A stretch of 64,000 nucleotides of DNA from Sambucus nigra. Lineage: Eukaryota > Streptophyta > Magnoliopsida > Dipsacales > Adoxaceae. Under the pieces are notes generated by a model that saw nothing but the letters and a program-made list of their open reading frames with translations, made no database searches and was not told the DNA's origin. The translations under genes were made by a program, and so were the position numbers. Location: assembly GCA_949130495.1 (NCBI GenBank), contig OX422210.1, positions 27,225,681 through 27,289,680 on the forward strand, read 5' to 3'. Positions 47,319 through 58,273 of the stretch are shown here, in pieces (within the stretch, counting starts at the first letter, position 1; each line of letters starts with the position of its first letter).

Positions 47319-48470
47319 CCCTACATCAAATTAGGGTCATAGGCACGACATGGTGGTCATGGATTTGGTCCCTGACCAGATGGTCACGGCTAAACGCCAT
47401 GACCATATACAAAATATGCGTGACTAGATCCATGACCAAGTATGGTCAAGGATGAACATGGAGTTGGTCACAACCATCATCCCCGATCATATGGGTCACG
47501 GACCCTAGTTTTGACCACGATGTGACCATCATGGTGCCAAATTCGCACTAAATTTCCCTCCAAGTGTGGTAATGGATCTTATATGTGACCACATCCACGA
47601 CTAATGCCAGTTCAAAAATGGTCTCACGTATGGGTCACGACCTTAGTCTGTGACCACAACTATTTCAATGCCCTGATCACGATTAATGACATGTGAAAAA
47701 TATAGTCACACGGATGGGTCACAACCCCGAGCCGTGACCCGTGTCTTTATATTAAAACTCAGACACCATTTTTTCATTTCACCCGAAAATTTCTTCCCTC
47801 AATCTGTCAAACCCTAACCGTTCTCTCTCTCATTTTTGGCGCAATCTCTCTCTTAATCTCAGTTTTGCGACTCAATCTCTCTCTCTCAATCCTTAAACGG
47901 TAAATCTCAAACCCTCACATTTTGTATTTGTGTATTTATATGTGAGTATTTCTATATTTTTTTATGCGTCTATGTACTATGTGTATGTGTATGTATTTAT
48001 GCATTTATATATGTGTGTATATATGTGTGTATTCTTGTATTTATGTGTGTTTATGTGTGTGTACTGTGTGTATATGTGCATGTATTGTGTGTGTACTGTG
48101 TGTATGTGTCTATATCGTGTGTATATATATTTGTGTGTATATTTATGTATATGTTAAATTGATTTTTCATTTAGTTTCTTTCAAACTTGAAGGTATAAAA
48201 TATTGGATGCAAACTCTAGTCATAGTGTAAAATGTAGGGTGCAAACTTGCAAAGACATATACGGTTCAAACTTTGTTGTAAAATTTTATACTAATGTATT
48301 TTGATTTTTTTTTTTGTTAGTAATTGATTTGTATTAACATTATTATTGAATATATGAGGAATTTTATGATATAAAATAAGAAATCCCCGAATCCCCGGTG
48401 TTCGTTACGAACACATCCCCCACTCGTTAGGATTCTTGGCTCCATCCTTAATCTGCATGTGTATTTATTT

Positions 48471-48532
<62 letters not shown>

Positions 48533-49666
48533 GTGTGTGTGTTTATTTATTTTAACCCTAGTTAAAATTGATACCCTAATCTTCATGTATATGTTTATGT
48601 TTATTTATTTTAATCATAGTTTAGATTGAAATCCTAATCTTCATGTATATGTATTTATTTTAACCCTAATTAAAATTGAAACCTTAATCTTAATGTATAT
48701 ATTTAATGAGAAATTACCCTACTTTAATGAGATATTATGATTATGGATATGTGTTTTATCAGGTAGATGATAGAAGGAGTACGGGATAATTATTGGTTGT
48801 AGGTTTGGTTATTGGATAGTGTGTTGGATTTCTTGAATTGATAATACACATATACTTTTAAACTCTCATAATAAACCCTAACAAAATGTGTCTTAATACT
48901 TCTGGCATGTTGTTTAGATTTCACATCGGTGAGATCTAACATGCACGGGATTAAGAGAAGGGTAGTGATGACTCAAAACATTAATCAAACTAATATACCC
49001 TTATAGGTCATATGTTAGAATTAATCGTTATTAATTAATTAGAGACCTTATTTGTAGGACTCATATTCCCGCCCTCATATATTTTTCTCAGGAAAAATGA
49101 GGCATGGTGATAATCACTGGCAATAATTGTACGAGCGGTTGCAATTGGACCGCACATATACCTCTTTTATTAGTGTGCACCATATAGAGGGCACAACTAT
49201 TTATAGGTATGGGAATAAGAACATTGAATAATTTAACTACCCTACAAATCGTGGAATTGATCTCCAGTAAGAGTACATGTCCGATCGTATTCTATTTTCC
49301 CTACCAGAAAAATGGGATGATGCTATAGAGGATATATTCCACACACATAATCGCGATGTATCCCTCACCTTGCTTACGTTGATAGAGAAAGTAGAGAATA
49401 AATTCACCCCTTATGGATACAACTGCGTACATAGATCATTGACATAGACCATGATGTCTCGCACCATATGGATGTAAAATTGAATCTTGTCAGTAAGTTA
49501 AAAAAATGGGATTCTGAGTTCATGGCATGGATATCTATACATCAATCATAGATAATCTTCTTCTTAGTTGGCCACGTGCAAAAATCCATAAGTTTTTAAA
49601 AACTAATATCAAATGGATGGAGACCAGGCACATCGGACATATTATATAGTCTTACTCTGAAAAGGG

Positions 49667-49714
<48 letters not shown>

Positions 49715-50470
49715 TCATAAACTTGATTAGTTAGTTATAATTTCATATTATTATAACTATTTATTCGCTTATAGTCTTTTATTTTTATAGATAATATCGG
49801 GAGGCAACGACTAAAATGTACCAAGTGACGAGGTGACATCCCCACGAGGATCCTCATCTCGTGCAAAACAACCAAAATTCTCATCTCCAATCGCTGAGCA
49901 ATTCACAATTCCATCTCTGGTTCATTCCCCTACTCTAAGTACGACTCCAAGTACGAGTAGGAAATAAACCCCTGTTGTTATAACGCCCCCATCTAGCGCT
50001 CCTGGCACCTCTCGCTCAAATGAAAAGAAGCCCATTGGGATATCCCTTCTTGGGAATAACCCCACGGGTGATAAAAATTACCTGCTGAACTTTAAAGACA
50101 GGTTTTTGTCACTGAGAAAATGAATGTGGGAGTTAGGGGAACACACAATTGGAACCTTATTGATCAAACCATCAAAGATGACATCTACGATAAACTCTAC
50201 AAGCGGTCTATATTTCTTGACAAGTCAAAGCACTAGGTTCTTTCATGGGATGTTGAGGAATTGAGGACATACCGGAGAAACATTCGTCATAGACATTTCT
50301 CGAAGGATGCACCGAGCTCCAATATTTTGGCTATGAAAGAGAGGGTGCATCGCAATGTTGAAATGCCGTGGGAGAAGTAGAATGATGTTTTGGAGAAAAA
50401 ATAACCTTGGACTCTTAACGAATCAGATTGAAAAACTTTTGACTCTTTTTACTGAAGGTTATCGACCCCC
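47319..50470 (+). mobile_element. Degenerate CACTA-like element
   Basis: Starts CCCTACATCAAA, a plausible decay of CACTACACCAAA, then about 430 bp dense in GGTCACGG/CCGTGACC-like motifs as at 6052. A CT-rich leader and TG-rich stretches follow (47820-48160). From 49080 to 50410 short open blocks recur, including SNEKKPIGISLLGNN, NWNLIDQTIKDDIYDKLYKR and VEELRTYRRNIRHRHFSKD, which look like a Ptta/En/Spm accessory protein. That assignment is weak. The right side is cut by the Tat-2 LTR. Confidence 0.45.
48476..48542. repeat. Microsatellite (CA)n(TA)n(TG)n
   Basis: Self-complementary arrangement: CA and TG tracts around a TA core can form one hairpin. A (GT)n(TA)n tract follows at 49666-49712. 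Confidence 0.95.
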
Positions 50471-50481
50471 AATACCCCTGA

Positions 50482-51665
50482 TGATACTGAAATCTAGCAC
50501 CACCAGATAAGTGATGATGAGCTCAAACGGTAGTAACCATGGCAGCCATTGAGATGTAAGTGTATAAGTGTGTAGAAGGAGATGAGTATAAGAGGAATAA
50601 GATAATGATGTATAGTGGTTCAGCCAATTAGGCCTACATCCACTGTGAGTGTGTGATCCACTAAGTATGGGAACTAATGGCCTTGGATACAATACACATA
50701 AGCTCACTTTCTCTCTCTACTGTGTGTACAAGCAGAGTTTTTGTTAGGGTTATGATTATCCATCTATCCGTTCCTTTATAGGGTTGTAGGTGATAAGTAT
50801 ATATAGGTCTTGGGGGGTGTAGTATACCCCCCAAGTATGCATGGTGCATTTGAACGATGATTTAGCCAATATCCTGTTGACACCTGTAGATGCCAAATGA
50901 TGACATAATGTTCCCTCACATGAGGGGGTGATTCGGTTGTAACGGTATTTCACGTGTCCTGTGAGCCTCACGCGCACTGTTCCACACGTCTCCCAAACCA
51001 CGCGCTGTGATGACATCACCCTCGGCCTGTAACACGAGGTCGAGGGCAAAGTTCCTTATGATAGTGAGTTAGGCCCAATTTAGTCCTCGTATTGTCGGCC
51101 CCTCGGAGGGTCATCTGGAGCCTGATGAAGGGTTGGCCCCTCGAAGGGTCATCTGGAGCCTGATGAAGGGTCGGCCCCTTGGAGGGTCGTCCGGGCCTGA
51201 TGAAGGGTCGGCCCCTTGAAGGGTCGTCTGGAGCCTGATAAAAGGGTCGGCCCCTCGAAGGGTCATCTGGATCCTGATGAAGGGTCGGCCCCTTGAAGGG
51301 TCATCCGGGCCTGATGAAGGGCCGGCCCCTCGAAGGGTCGTCTGGAGCCTGATGAAGGGTCGGCCCCTTGAAGGGTCGTCTGGAGCCTAATGAAGGGTCG
51401 GCCCCTTGAAGGGTCATCCGGGCCTGATGAAGGGTCGGCCCTTTGGAGGGTCATCCGGGCCTAATGAAGGGTCGACCTCTTGAAGGATCGTCTAGAGCCT
51501 GATGAAGGGTCAGCCCCTTGGAGGGTCGTCCGGGCCTGATGAAGGGTTGGCCCCTTGAAGGGTCGGCCCTTGAGGGGTTGTCTGGAGCCTGTTGATGAGG
51601 TCACCCTGACCCCATCCAGGTACATGGTGTCCTCGGCCTGGCCGTGTGTATATTTAGGTATATCA
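50482..51665 (-). mobile_element. Tat-2 3' LTR (1184 bp)
   Basis: On the minus strand it starts TGATATACC directly after the purine tract and ends ...GTATCA (TGATA/TATCA ends). TATA box: TATATATA at 50805-50798. The R-U5 block 50615-50644 (GTGGATGTAGGCC ... GAACCAC) matches Tat-1 and Tat-3. U3 is largely a 37/38-bp minisatellite. The outer boundary at 50482 is a best fit without a target duplication. Confidence 0.72.
51094..51597. repeat. 37/38-bp minisatellite in Tat-2 U3, about 13 units
   Basis: Unit GGGTCGGCCCCTTGAAGGGT followed by CGTCTGGAGCCTGATGAA, in two length forms (TCTGGAGCC, 38 bp; TCCGGGCC, 37 bp). The open frame at 51263-51454 is a product of the repeat. Confidence 0.95.
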
Positions 51666-51680
51666 ATCCCCCCAGCCCTT
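51666..51680 (-). other. Tat-2 polypurine tract
   Basis: AAGGGCTGGGGGGAT on the minus strand, directly upstream of the 3' LTR start; the primer for plus-strand DNA synthesis in this class. Confidence 0.8.
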
Positions 51681-51829
51681 AGCCATAGATGTTATTGAGA
51701 TGGCTGAGGGATAGTGTTGTAATTGAGATAGGTGTATAATCAGTTAGGTGAGTGACACCTGTTAAGATGATATGACACCTAGGCAGGTACTCATTGTCGT
51801 TCCAGTTTCTAAGGCGTGGGTTGTGCTCT

Positions 51830-51960
51830 GCATTGGTGAGTGGGCCCACTCATTGGCAAGGTACTTAAAGAATTTTTTGAAGTTTCTCTTTCTTCTTCTT
51901 CTTCTTCGCGCCTGAACTCTCTCTCTACCTTCCAGCCTTCTTGCCATTTTTGCAGTTTCG
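51830..51960 (+). promoter_or_regulatory. Putative promoter and CT-rich leader of the Tat-2 antisense gene
   Basis: A 16-bp palindrome TGAGTGGGCCCACTCA (51837-51852) includes GTGGGCCCAC, the binding core of plant TCP factors, and two TGGGCC site II elements. About 40 bp later a TTTCTTCTTCTTCTTC leader begins. A likely 5' UTR intron donor (CTCAG/GTAACACC) lies near 51999. The interval 51681-51829 holds a CCCTTAGCCAT/ATGGCTGAGGG inverted repeat. Confidence 0.45.
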
Positions 51961-52249
51961 AACCTTCAATCTTGGAAGCTTTGCTATTTCTCCTCAGGTA
52001 ACACCTCGACCCTAGTTACCTACTTATCTTCATTTCTGTTTGTTTTCCTGTTTTAAGTTCGTAGGGTTAGATTTTCTTAGGCTGTTCCATAGCTTTTCGG
52101 TGTGACCTCTAGTAAGCTTTTCTTGAATTGTTCTTGATAGAAAACCCTTTAATTCCTTGGTTTTGATCGAAAAGTCCACCCTGGTCAATTGTGAGATTTG
52201 TTTGTAGTTAGGTTACCCAAATTCTTCCAAGTGTAGGGTCTCCCCCTTA

Positions 52250-54559
52250 ATGCTTAGGCGGCTTTACAACTTAGCTGAGGAATTCCCTTCCCTGAGAGAG
52301 AAGTTATTTGTTGAGATCAGACGGGTAGAGGAAGAGGAGGAGAGGAGACGAGGGGCCGACCCTAATTGGGTACGACCCATTTTCCCCATTCCTCTTGCCA
52401 CAATAAATCCATTTGAGCCATCTGAGTCTTATGGGTCGTCTTGTCGTCCAGCCGAGAGTTATTATGGAGAGATGGATGAGAGAGCGTCGTTGCCAATTGG
52501 TGCTGGACCTTCTGGGAGAGGAGAGGCGTCTGACCTAAGACCAGGACGACAGGCCGAGGGTATGGTTACTTTCGAGGCTGTCCCTGTGACAACCCTATCC
52601 CCACACTCTTTTCAGATGGCTTTTCCCCAGGGGTCTCTGACAGGTGATGAGGCCGAGGGAGAGGGGATTGAGGACGAGGGTGAGGACTCAGATGTTGACC
52701 CAGTTGACACCTCCCATGCCTCATCCTATATCTCCTCGGTCAGGGATCGTGACCTCTTGCTGTGGAGGCATGCCTATGGAGTGTCCCCCAATATAACTAT
52801 GAGGGTTCCCTCTGAGTCTTAGAGGGTCTTCGAGGGTGAAGAGGGAGAGGTTGCAGTATACGAACAAATGTTTAAGGTTGGTGTCAGATTCCCTCTGCAT
52901 CCTGCTGTCGTAGATATTTTGTCATCCCTCGGCGTTGCCCCCTCTCATCTTCCTCCCAACTCCTGGAGGATGATCCTTGGCTACATCTCCCTGTGGAAGA
53001 ATGCTTTCACTGATGAGCCCTCGGCCGACGTATTTTTGTCCTGTTACAATATCACCTCCTCATCCAAACAGCCTGGGTACTATCACATGGGGGCGAGGAG
53101 GTCTGACAAAAAACTTCTCCACGTGGCATAAACCTCCAACCATGATTGGAAGAAGAGATTCTTCTTTGTCTCTGGAGAGTGGGAATTCTCCTCCGAGGCA
53201 CAACCTGTAGCCGATGGTCCGAGGGTCCCCAGAAGATGGTCTAACACTTCAATGAAGGCCAGGTCAGACCCCGGACTTAGTCTGGAAGATAAAGACATAG
53301 TTGAATATTTGAGAGGATGAGGGAGAGGGAGTGAACTTCCAAAGTTTGAAGATCTGATGACCCCTCGGTTCCTCAAGGAAGCTAGTCTGAGGGTCGGCCC
53401 CCTGACAGAACTATGTGAGTTATATTATTTTTTCCCATTCTTTACTTTTTTCAAGTGTTTCATCTTTGCCTCTGCATTTTTCTGACGTGTCGTCCTCCGT
53501 TCAGGTCATCCCTATAGTGTATCGGATCAACTTTGGGAAATGACTGCTCCCAGTTTGCTATCAGGTCTAGGCAAGAAGAAAGTCAAGGAGCCTCAACAGG
53601 CTCTGAGGAAAACGAGGGCCGTGGGGCCGACGCTTCTTGAGCCGACTGCTGACCGTCATAAAAGGAAAGAGCCTGAAGCTCCTGCTGACCCTCGACCGGA
53701 TTCAAGGACGAGGGCGAGGGTAGAGTCGTTTGAGGGGACTGGCTCCCCTTCTAGCATGCGGGCCTTCTGGTCCCAGAACTTGGCGCTTCTGAAGGTCGAG
53801 CCATCTTCCCTTATCGTGAACCTGCCGGCAGCCAAGGCGTCCATGTTTTCTGCCCCCTCGGCTACTGATTATGAATTTCTGTCAAAGATGCCTCCAACAA
53901 AAGTGTATGACTATGGTATGCATGCCCTAGCTCAGGTATTTGTTCTCCCTTCATTCCCTTAGTTGCATTCTTTCACGGCCTCTTGGCAACTGTTTATTAT
54001 TTCTGTGCAGTCTGTATGCGCCTTTACCTCGGCCACTAAGTGGATGGCTGAAAACCAACAAAAAATCCATGAAGCAGAGAGAGCCATCCAGCACGAGGCT
54101 GATTTGCAGACGGAGCTGGAGACTGCAAGGGCTGAGCTAGAGAGTGCCAGAATTAAACATGCAAGGGTTCTGGATGAGCTGACGAGGCAGCATGATGCAG
54201 ACATGGCGGCCAAGGACTTGCTTATAAAGGAGCGGGACGAGGCCTTGACCAATATGGGGGCTCAGCATAAGACTGAGCTATCTGAGGCAGTGAAGAAGGC
54301 AGAGGCCGATGCTGTGGAGGCCTACAAACTCTCAGATGAGTTCCAAGGCATCGGTCTTGAGTACTTAGAGAGGGGGATTAGGACGGCCTGTCGGTGGGTC
54401 GTACTTAAGTTTGCTGACGCAGTATCGTTCGTGCGCCCTTCTCTTGAGGCAGTTCAACTAGACGATCCACTTATTGCTGAAGCCCTAGCCCAAGTGGAAT
54501 CTCATCATGTAGAAGGTATAGGCACATCTGAGGCTCGGCCTGTCATGGTCATAGAATAA
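52250..54559 (+). pseudogene. Tat-2 antisense gene (aORF), three exons, three in-frame stops
   Basis: Exons 52250-53414, 53505-53935 and 54011-54559, with GT-AG introns of 90 and 75 bp that both preserve frame; spliced length 715 codons. Domains: acidic N-terminus (to about residue 190), then the shared domain (YEQMFKVGVRFPLHP ... LPPNSWRMILGY, residues about 203-250), then WKKRFFFVSGEWEF and VPRRW. A basic Pro-rich linker and a coiled coil (residues about 545-640, ENQQKIHEAERAIQHEA) follow, then a conserved-looking tail with FADAVSFVRPSL. Stops TAG (52820), TAA (53129) and TGA (53318) are each one C-to-T step from CAG, CAA and CGA; otherwise one frame stays open. The start ATG has a weak context (CTTAATGC) and follows an in-frame stop. 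Family function unknown. Confidence 0.78.
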
Positions 54560-54765
54560 TCTCCGATAGATGTTGAGGCCTTGCCCTCTGACATTGCTCA
54601 ATAGGGTGGCTGTCTGTAGCCCATACCCTCTTCGTGTAATTAATATTTTTTTACTCTTTTATCAGACGAACATTTTCATTTTGTAATGTAATATAATGCC
54701 TCTCTTTATCTTCTGTATTTGTCTCTAGTGTGATTTGTATTGTGAATCTTTATGTTAATATCACT

Positions 54766-56290
54766 AACCCCTCCCTCGTCTTTCTTGAGGGTGAACGAGG
54801 GGTCGTTCCCTCCGTTGGCCCTCATTATAGCCAAGGGTTTTTAACCAATTTTAATTGATGCTAAAGTCTTCCCTCATCTTTCTTGAGGACAATGGTGTGG
54901 TCGTCCCATCCATTGACCCTCATTATATCCGAGGGTTATAATTACCAAAATAATGGTTTTAAAGTCTTCCCTCGTCTTTCTTGAGGACAATGGTGGGGTC
55001 GTCCCCTCCATTGACCCTCATTATAGCCGAGGGTTATAATTAACAAATTAATGGTTTTAAAGTCTTCCCTCGTCTTTCTTGAGGACAATGGAGGGGTCGT
55101 CCCCTCCATTGACCCTCATTATAGCCGAGGGTTGTAATTACCAAATTAATGGTTTTAAAGTCTTTCATCGTCTTTCTTAAGGACAATGGTGGGGTCGTCC
55201 CCTCCATTGACCCTCATTATAGTCGAGGGTTGTAATTACCAAATTAATGGTTTTGAAGTCTTCACCCATCTTTCTTGAGGACAATGGTGGGGTCGTCCCC
55301 TCCATTGACCCTCATTATAGCCGAGGGTTGTAATTACCAAATTAATGGTTTTAAAGTCTTCCCTCGTCTTTCTTGAGGACAATGGTGGGGTCGTCCCCTC
55401 CATTGACCCTCATTATAGCGAGGGTTGTAATTACCAATTTAATGGTTTTCAAGTCTTCCCTCGTCTTTCTTGAGGACAATGGTGGGGTCGTCCCCTCCAT
55501 TGACCCTCATTATAGTCGAGGGTTGTAATTACCAAATTAATGGTTTTAATGTCTTCCCTCGTCTTTCTTGAGGACAATGGTGGGGTCGTCCCCTCCATTG
55601 ACCCTCATTATAGAGGGTTGTAATTACCAAATTAATGGTTTTAAACAAAGTCTTCCCTCGTCTTTCTTGAGGACAATGGTGGGGTCGTCCCCTCCATTGA
55701 CCCTCATTATAGCCGAGGGTTGGAATTACCAATTTAATGGTTTTAAAGTCTTCCCTCGTCTTTCTTGAGGGACCCTCATTATAGCCGAGGGTTGTAATTA
55801 CCAATTTAATGGTTTTAAAGTCTTCCCTCATCTTTCTTGAGGGCAATGGTCGGGTCGTCCCCTCTATTGACCCTCATTATAGCCAAGGGTTGTAATTACC
55901 AATTTAATGGTTTTAAAGACTTCTCTCGTCTTTCTTGAGGACAATGGTGGGGTCGTCCCCTCCATTGACCCTCATTATAGCCGAGGGTTGTAATTACCAA
56001 ATTAATGGTTTTTAACAAAGTCTTCCATCGTCTTTCTTGAGGACAATGGTGGGGTCATCCCCTCCATTGACCCTCATTATAGCCGAGGGTTGTAATTACC
56101 AATTTAATGGTTTTAAAGTCTTCCCTCGTCTTTCTTGAGGACAATGGTGGGGTTGTCCCCTCCATTGACCCTCATTATAGCCGAGGGTTATAATTACCAA
56201 ATTAATGGTTTTAAAGTCTTCCCTCATCTTTCTCGAGGACAATGGCGGGGTCGTCCCCTCCATTGACCCTCATTATAGCCGAGGGTCATT
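54766..56290. repeat. 98-bp tandem array, about 16 units
   Basis: Unit core: TCTTTCTTGAGGACAATGGT ... GGGGTCGTCCCCTCCATTG ... CCTCATTATAGCCGAGGG ... TTACCAAATTAATGG. Each unit has an inverted repeat CAATGGNGGGG/CCCCTCCATTG (perfect in the unit at 55091) and a second, CCCTC/GAGGG. One unit (near 55768) lacks 30 bp. It separates the convergent ends of pol and the antisense gene. Known: Tat elements often carry variable tandem arrays here. Confidence 0.95.
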
Positions 56291-56426
56291 CTCTGAAGAT
56301 GTTTCCATGCGTAATAGAACTGATAAACACAAGATGAGAGAGAACACTGATATTTCTCATTAATTTTCCAAGTGTTCTTTCGGAGCAACACCTATTACAA
56401 CTGTCGTTCGATAGGACTTTACAAAA

Positions 56427-57817
56427 CTACTGATAGTATTTCTTCAAATGATCTGCATTCCAGGGGTTGGAAAAGGGTTCCCCCTCTAGGTTTGCTAGTC
56501 TATAGGTCCCAGGGATGACTTCATCGATGACCCTATATGGGACATGCCAATTAGGATGGAGCTTGTTGGGCTTCTGCCAAGTCTTTTTGAGGACCAAGTC
56601 CCCCACCGCAATTGGTCTCTGTTTCACCCTCTAATTGTAAAACCTTGCAATCCTCTGCTGGTAGGCGGCCTGCCTTATCTCGACATCTTCCCTCCTTTCC
56701 GCAATCAGTTCTAAGTCGAGTCTCCTATCTTCTGTATTTCTCTGGGGGTCATACATTTGGACCCTATGAGTAGGAAACCCAATCTCGGTGGGGATGACGG
56801 CTTCCGAGCCATAAGCTAGCATGAATGGGGTCTCTCCGGTAGAGGTCCTCGCTGTCGTCCTATAGGCCCACAGCACGGCATATAATTCTCCAGCCCATCT
56901 TCCTTTTGCCTCCTTAAGTCTCTTCTTGATCCCGTCTAGGATCGTCCTGTTTGTGACTTCCGTTTGCCCATTAGCCTGAGGTCGGCCTAGGGTAGAGAAG
57001 AATTGTTTGATACTCACCCTTTCACAGTACTTTTGTAGAGATGTATTCTTGAATTGAGTCCCGTAATCCGAGGTGAGGGTGTTTGGGAGATCATATCTGC
57101 ATATAATGTTTTTCCATATAAACTGGAAGGTCTTCTGCTCTGTGATCGTTACCATCGGCTCCGCCTCCACCCATTTTGAAAAATAGTCAATGGCCATGAT
57201 GAGGAACCGATAGTTATTGATGGCCCTGGGTAAGGGTCCTATTAGGTCAATCCCCCATACTGCAAATGGCCACGAGGATGTAATGGAAGTAAGAGGCTAA
57301 TGGGTTTGGTGGGGGATGGTGGCAAATCTTTGGCATTTGTCACACTTTTTTACATATGCCGCGACATCTTTCCCCAAGGTCGGCCACCAGTACCCTTGGG
57401 TAATCACCCTCTTTGCTAAGGACCTGCCCCCAATGTGGATTGAACATGATCCTTCGTGCACGTCTTGAAAAATGGATGGGACTTCAGATGGGTGCACACA
57501 CCTAAGTAAGGGGAGTAAAATTCCCTTTTTGTACAAGGTGTCCCCAATGATAATGAACTTTGCAGCCCTATATCTCAACTTCTTCCTTTCTTGCCTCGCT
57601 TTTGGCATCTCCCCCTCTTTAATGTATCTGATCAGAGGGTCCATCCATGAAGCTTCCTTAGCAATATTCAGGAAAGTTCCAAGTGTTCCCTCAGCCTCTT
57701 CAATAGTTGGTCAAAGCAAAATTTCCACTGGGACTGTCCTCCTGATGTCTGTCCTAGTCGTCGAGGCCAACCTAGCAAGGGCATCAGCACGGCCATTATC
57801 AAGCCTAGGTATCCTTT
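56427..57817 (-). pseudogene. Tat-2 integrase (with RNase H-integrase linker)
   Basis: Zinc finger HHCC: HEGSCSIHIGG ... CDKCQ. Catalytic core: GIDLIGP (Asp), SDYGTQF (Asp), GQTEVTN (Glu), with KWVEAEP and WAYRTTARTSTGETPF around them, so the DDE triad is intact. The C-terminal block is VGDLVLKKT ... GTYRLANLEGEP ... NADHLKKYYQ; no chromodomain follows, as expected for Tat. Stops: TAG after PHQTH, TAG after RIARFYN and TGA in the linker. This frame begins after a frameshift at about 57813-57818 within a run of four A (T on the plus strand). Confidence 0.85.
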
Positions 57818-58165
57818 TAATTTCACTTCTCTGAAGCTCTTCAGTAATGACCGCACCTTCTCAAGGTACCTAGCCATCCTCTCATCCTTGGCCTCGTAAG
57901 CTCATAGTATCTGATTCACTACTAGCCTCGAGTCACTATGAACCAAAATTTGGCCGACACTAAGAGATATAGCCAAGGAGAGACTTGCTATCAAGGCCTT
58001 ATATTCGGCCTCATTGTTGGAGGACTTAAAGTTAAACCTTAGGCCGTACTCAATGTCTGTGCCGTCAGGTGCTGATACTATTAATCCAGCTTCACTCCCG
58101 CTTTCGTAAGAGGACCCGTCAACGAAGAGACTCCACTCGACATGTTCTTTCGAGAAACTTCCCAC
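57818..58165 (-). pseudogene. Tat-2 second (archaeal-type) RNase H
   Basis: WSLFVDGSSYESGSEAGLIV carries the first catalytic Asp, NNEAEYKALIASL the Glu and VHSDSRLVVNQI the next Asp, then AYEAKDERMARYLEKVRSLL. Known: this additional RNase H type after the usual one is characteristic of Tat elements. Upstream, on the same strand, an acidic linker of about 60 codons with two stops (58166-58273) joins it to the first RNase H. One TGA interrupts it before AYEAKD. Confidence 0.85.
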
Positions 58166-58273
58166 GGTGAGTGACCCCTATCTAAAGAGATATCTTCCTT
58201 CTTCATTTTCATCCACTTTCCTTCTAGCGGTGCTTGTCTCAGCCTTATCTGCAGGTGTGTCGGTGAGCTCACC

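Noticed and set aside
47930..48230. Open frames of 75-88 codons rich in Tyr, Cys and Val
   Set aside because: Produced by TG/TA-rich low-complexity DNA.
51263..51454. 63-codon frame with repeated peptide
   Set aside because: It is the U3 minisatellite read on the minus strand; no independent coding signal.
53959..54252. Minus-strand Ser/Leu-rich frame of 97 codons
   Set aside because: Shadow of the coiled-coil exon on the plus strand.
55529..55846. 105-codon frame with repeated peptide
   Set aside because: Comes from the 98-bp tandem array.
54766..56290. Regular spaced repeat resembling a CRISPR array
   Set aside because: Whole 98-bp units are repeated without unique spacers, in a plant retroelement; not a CRISPR.
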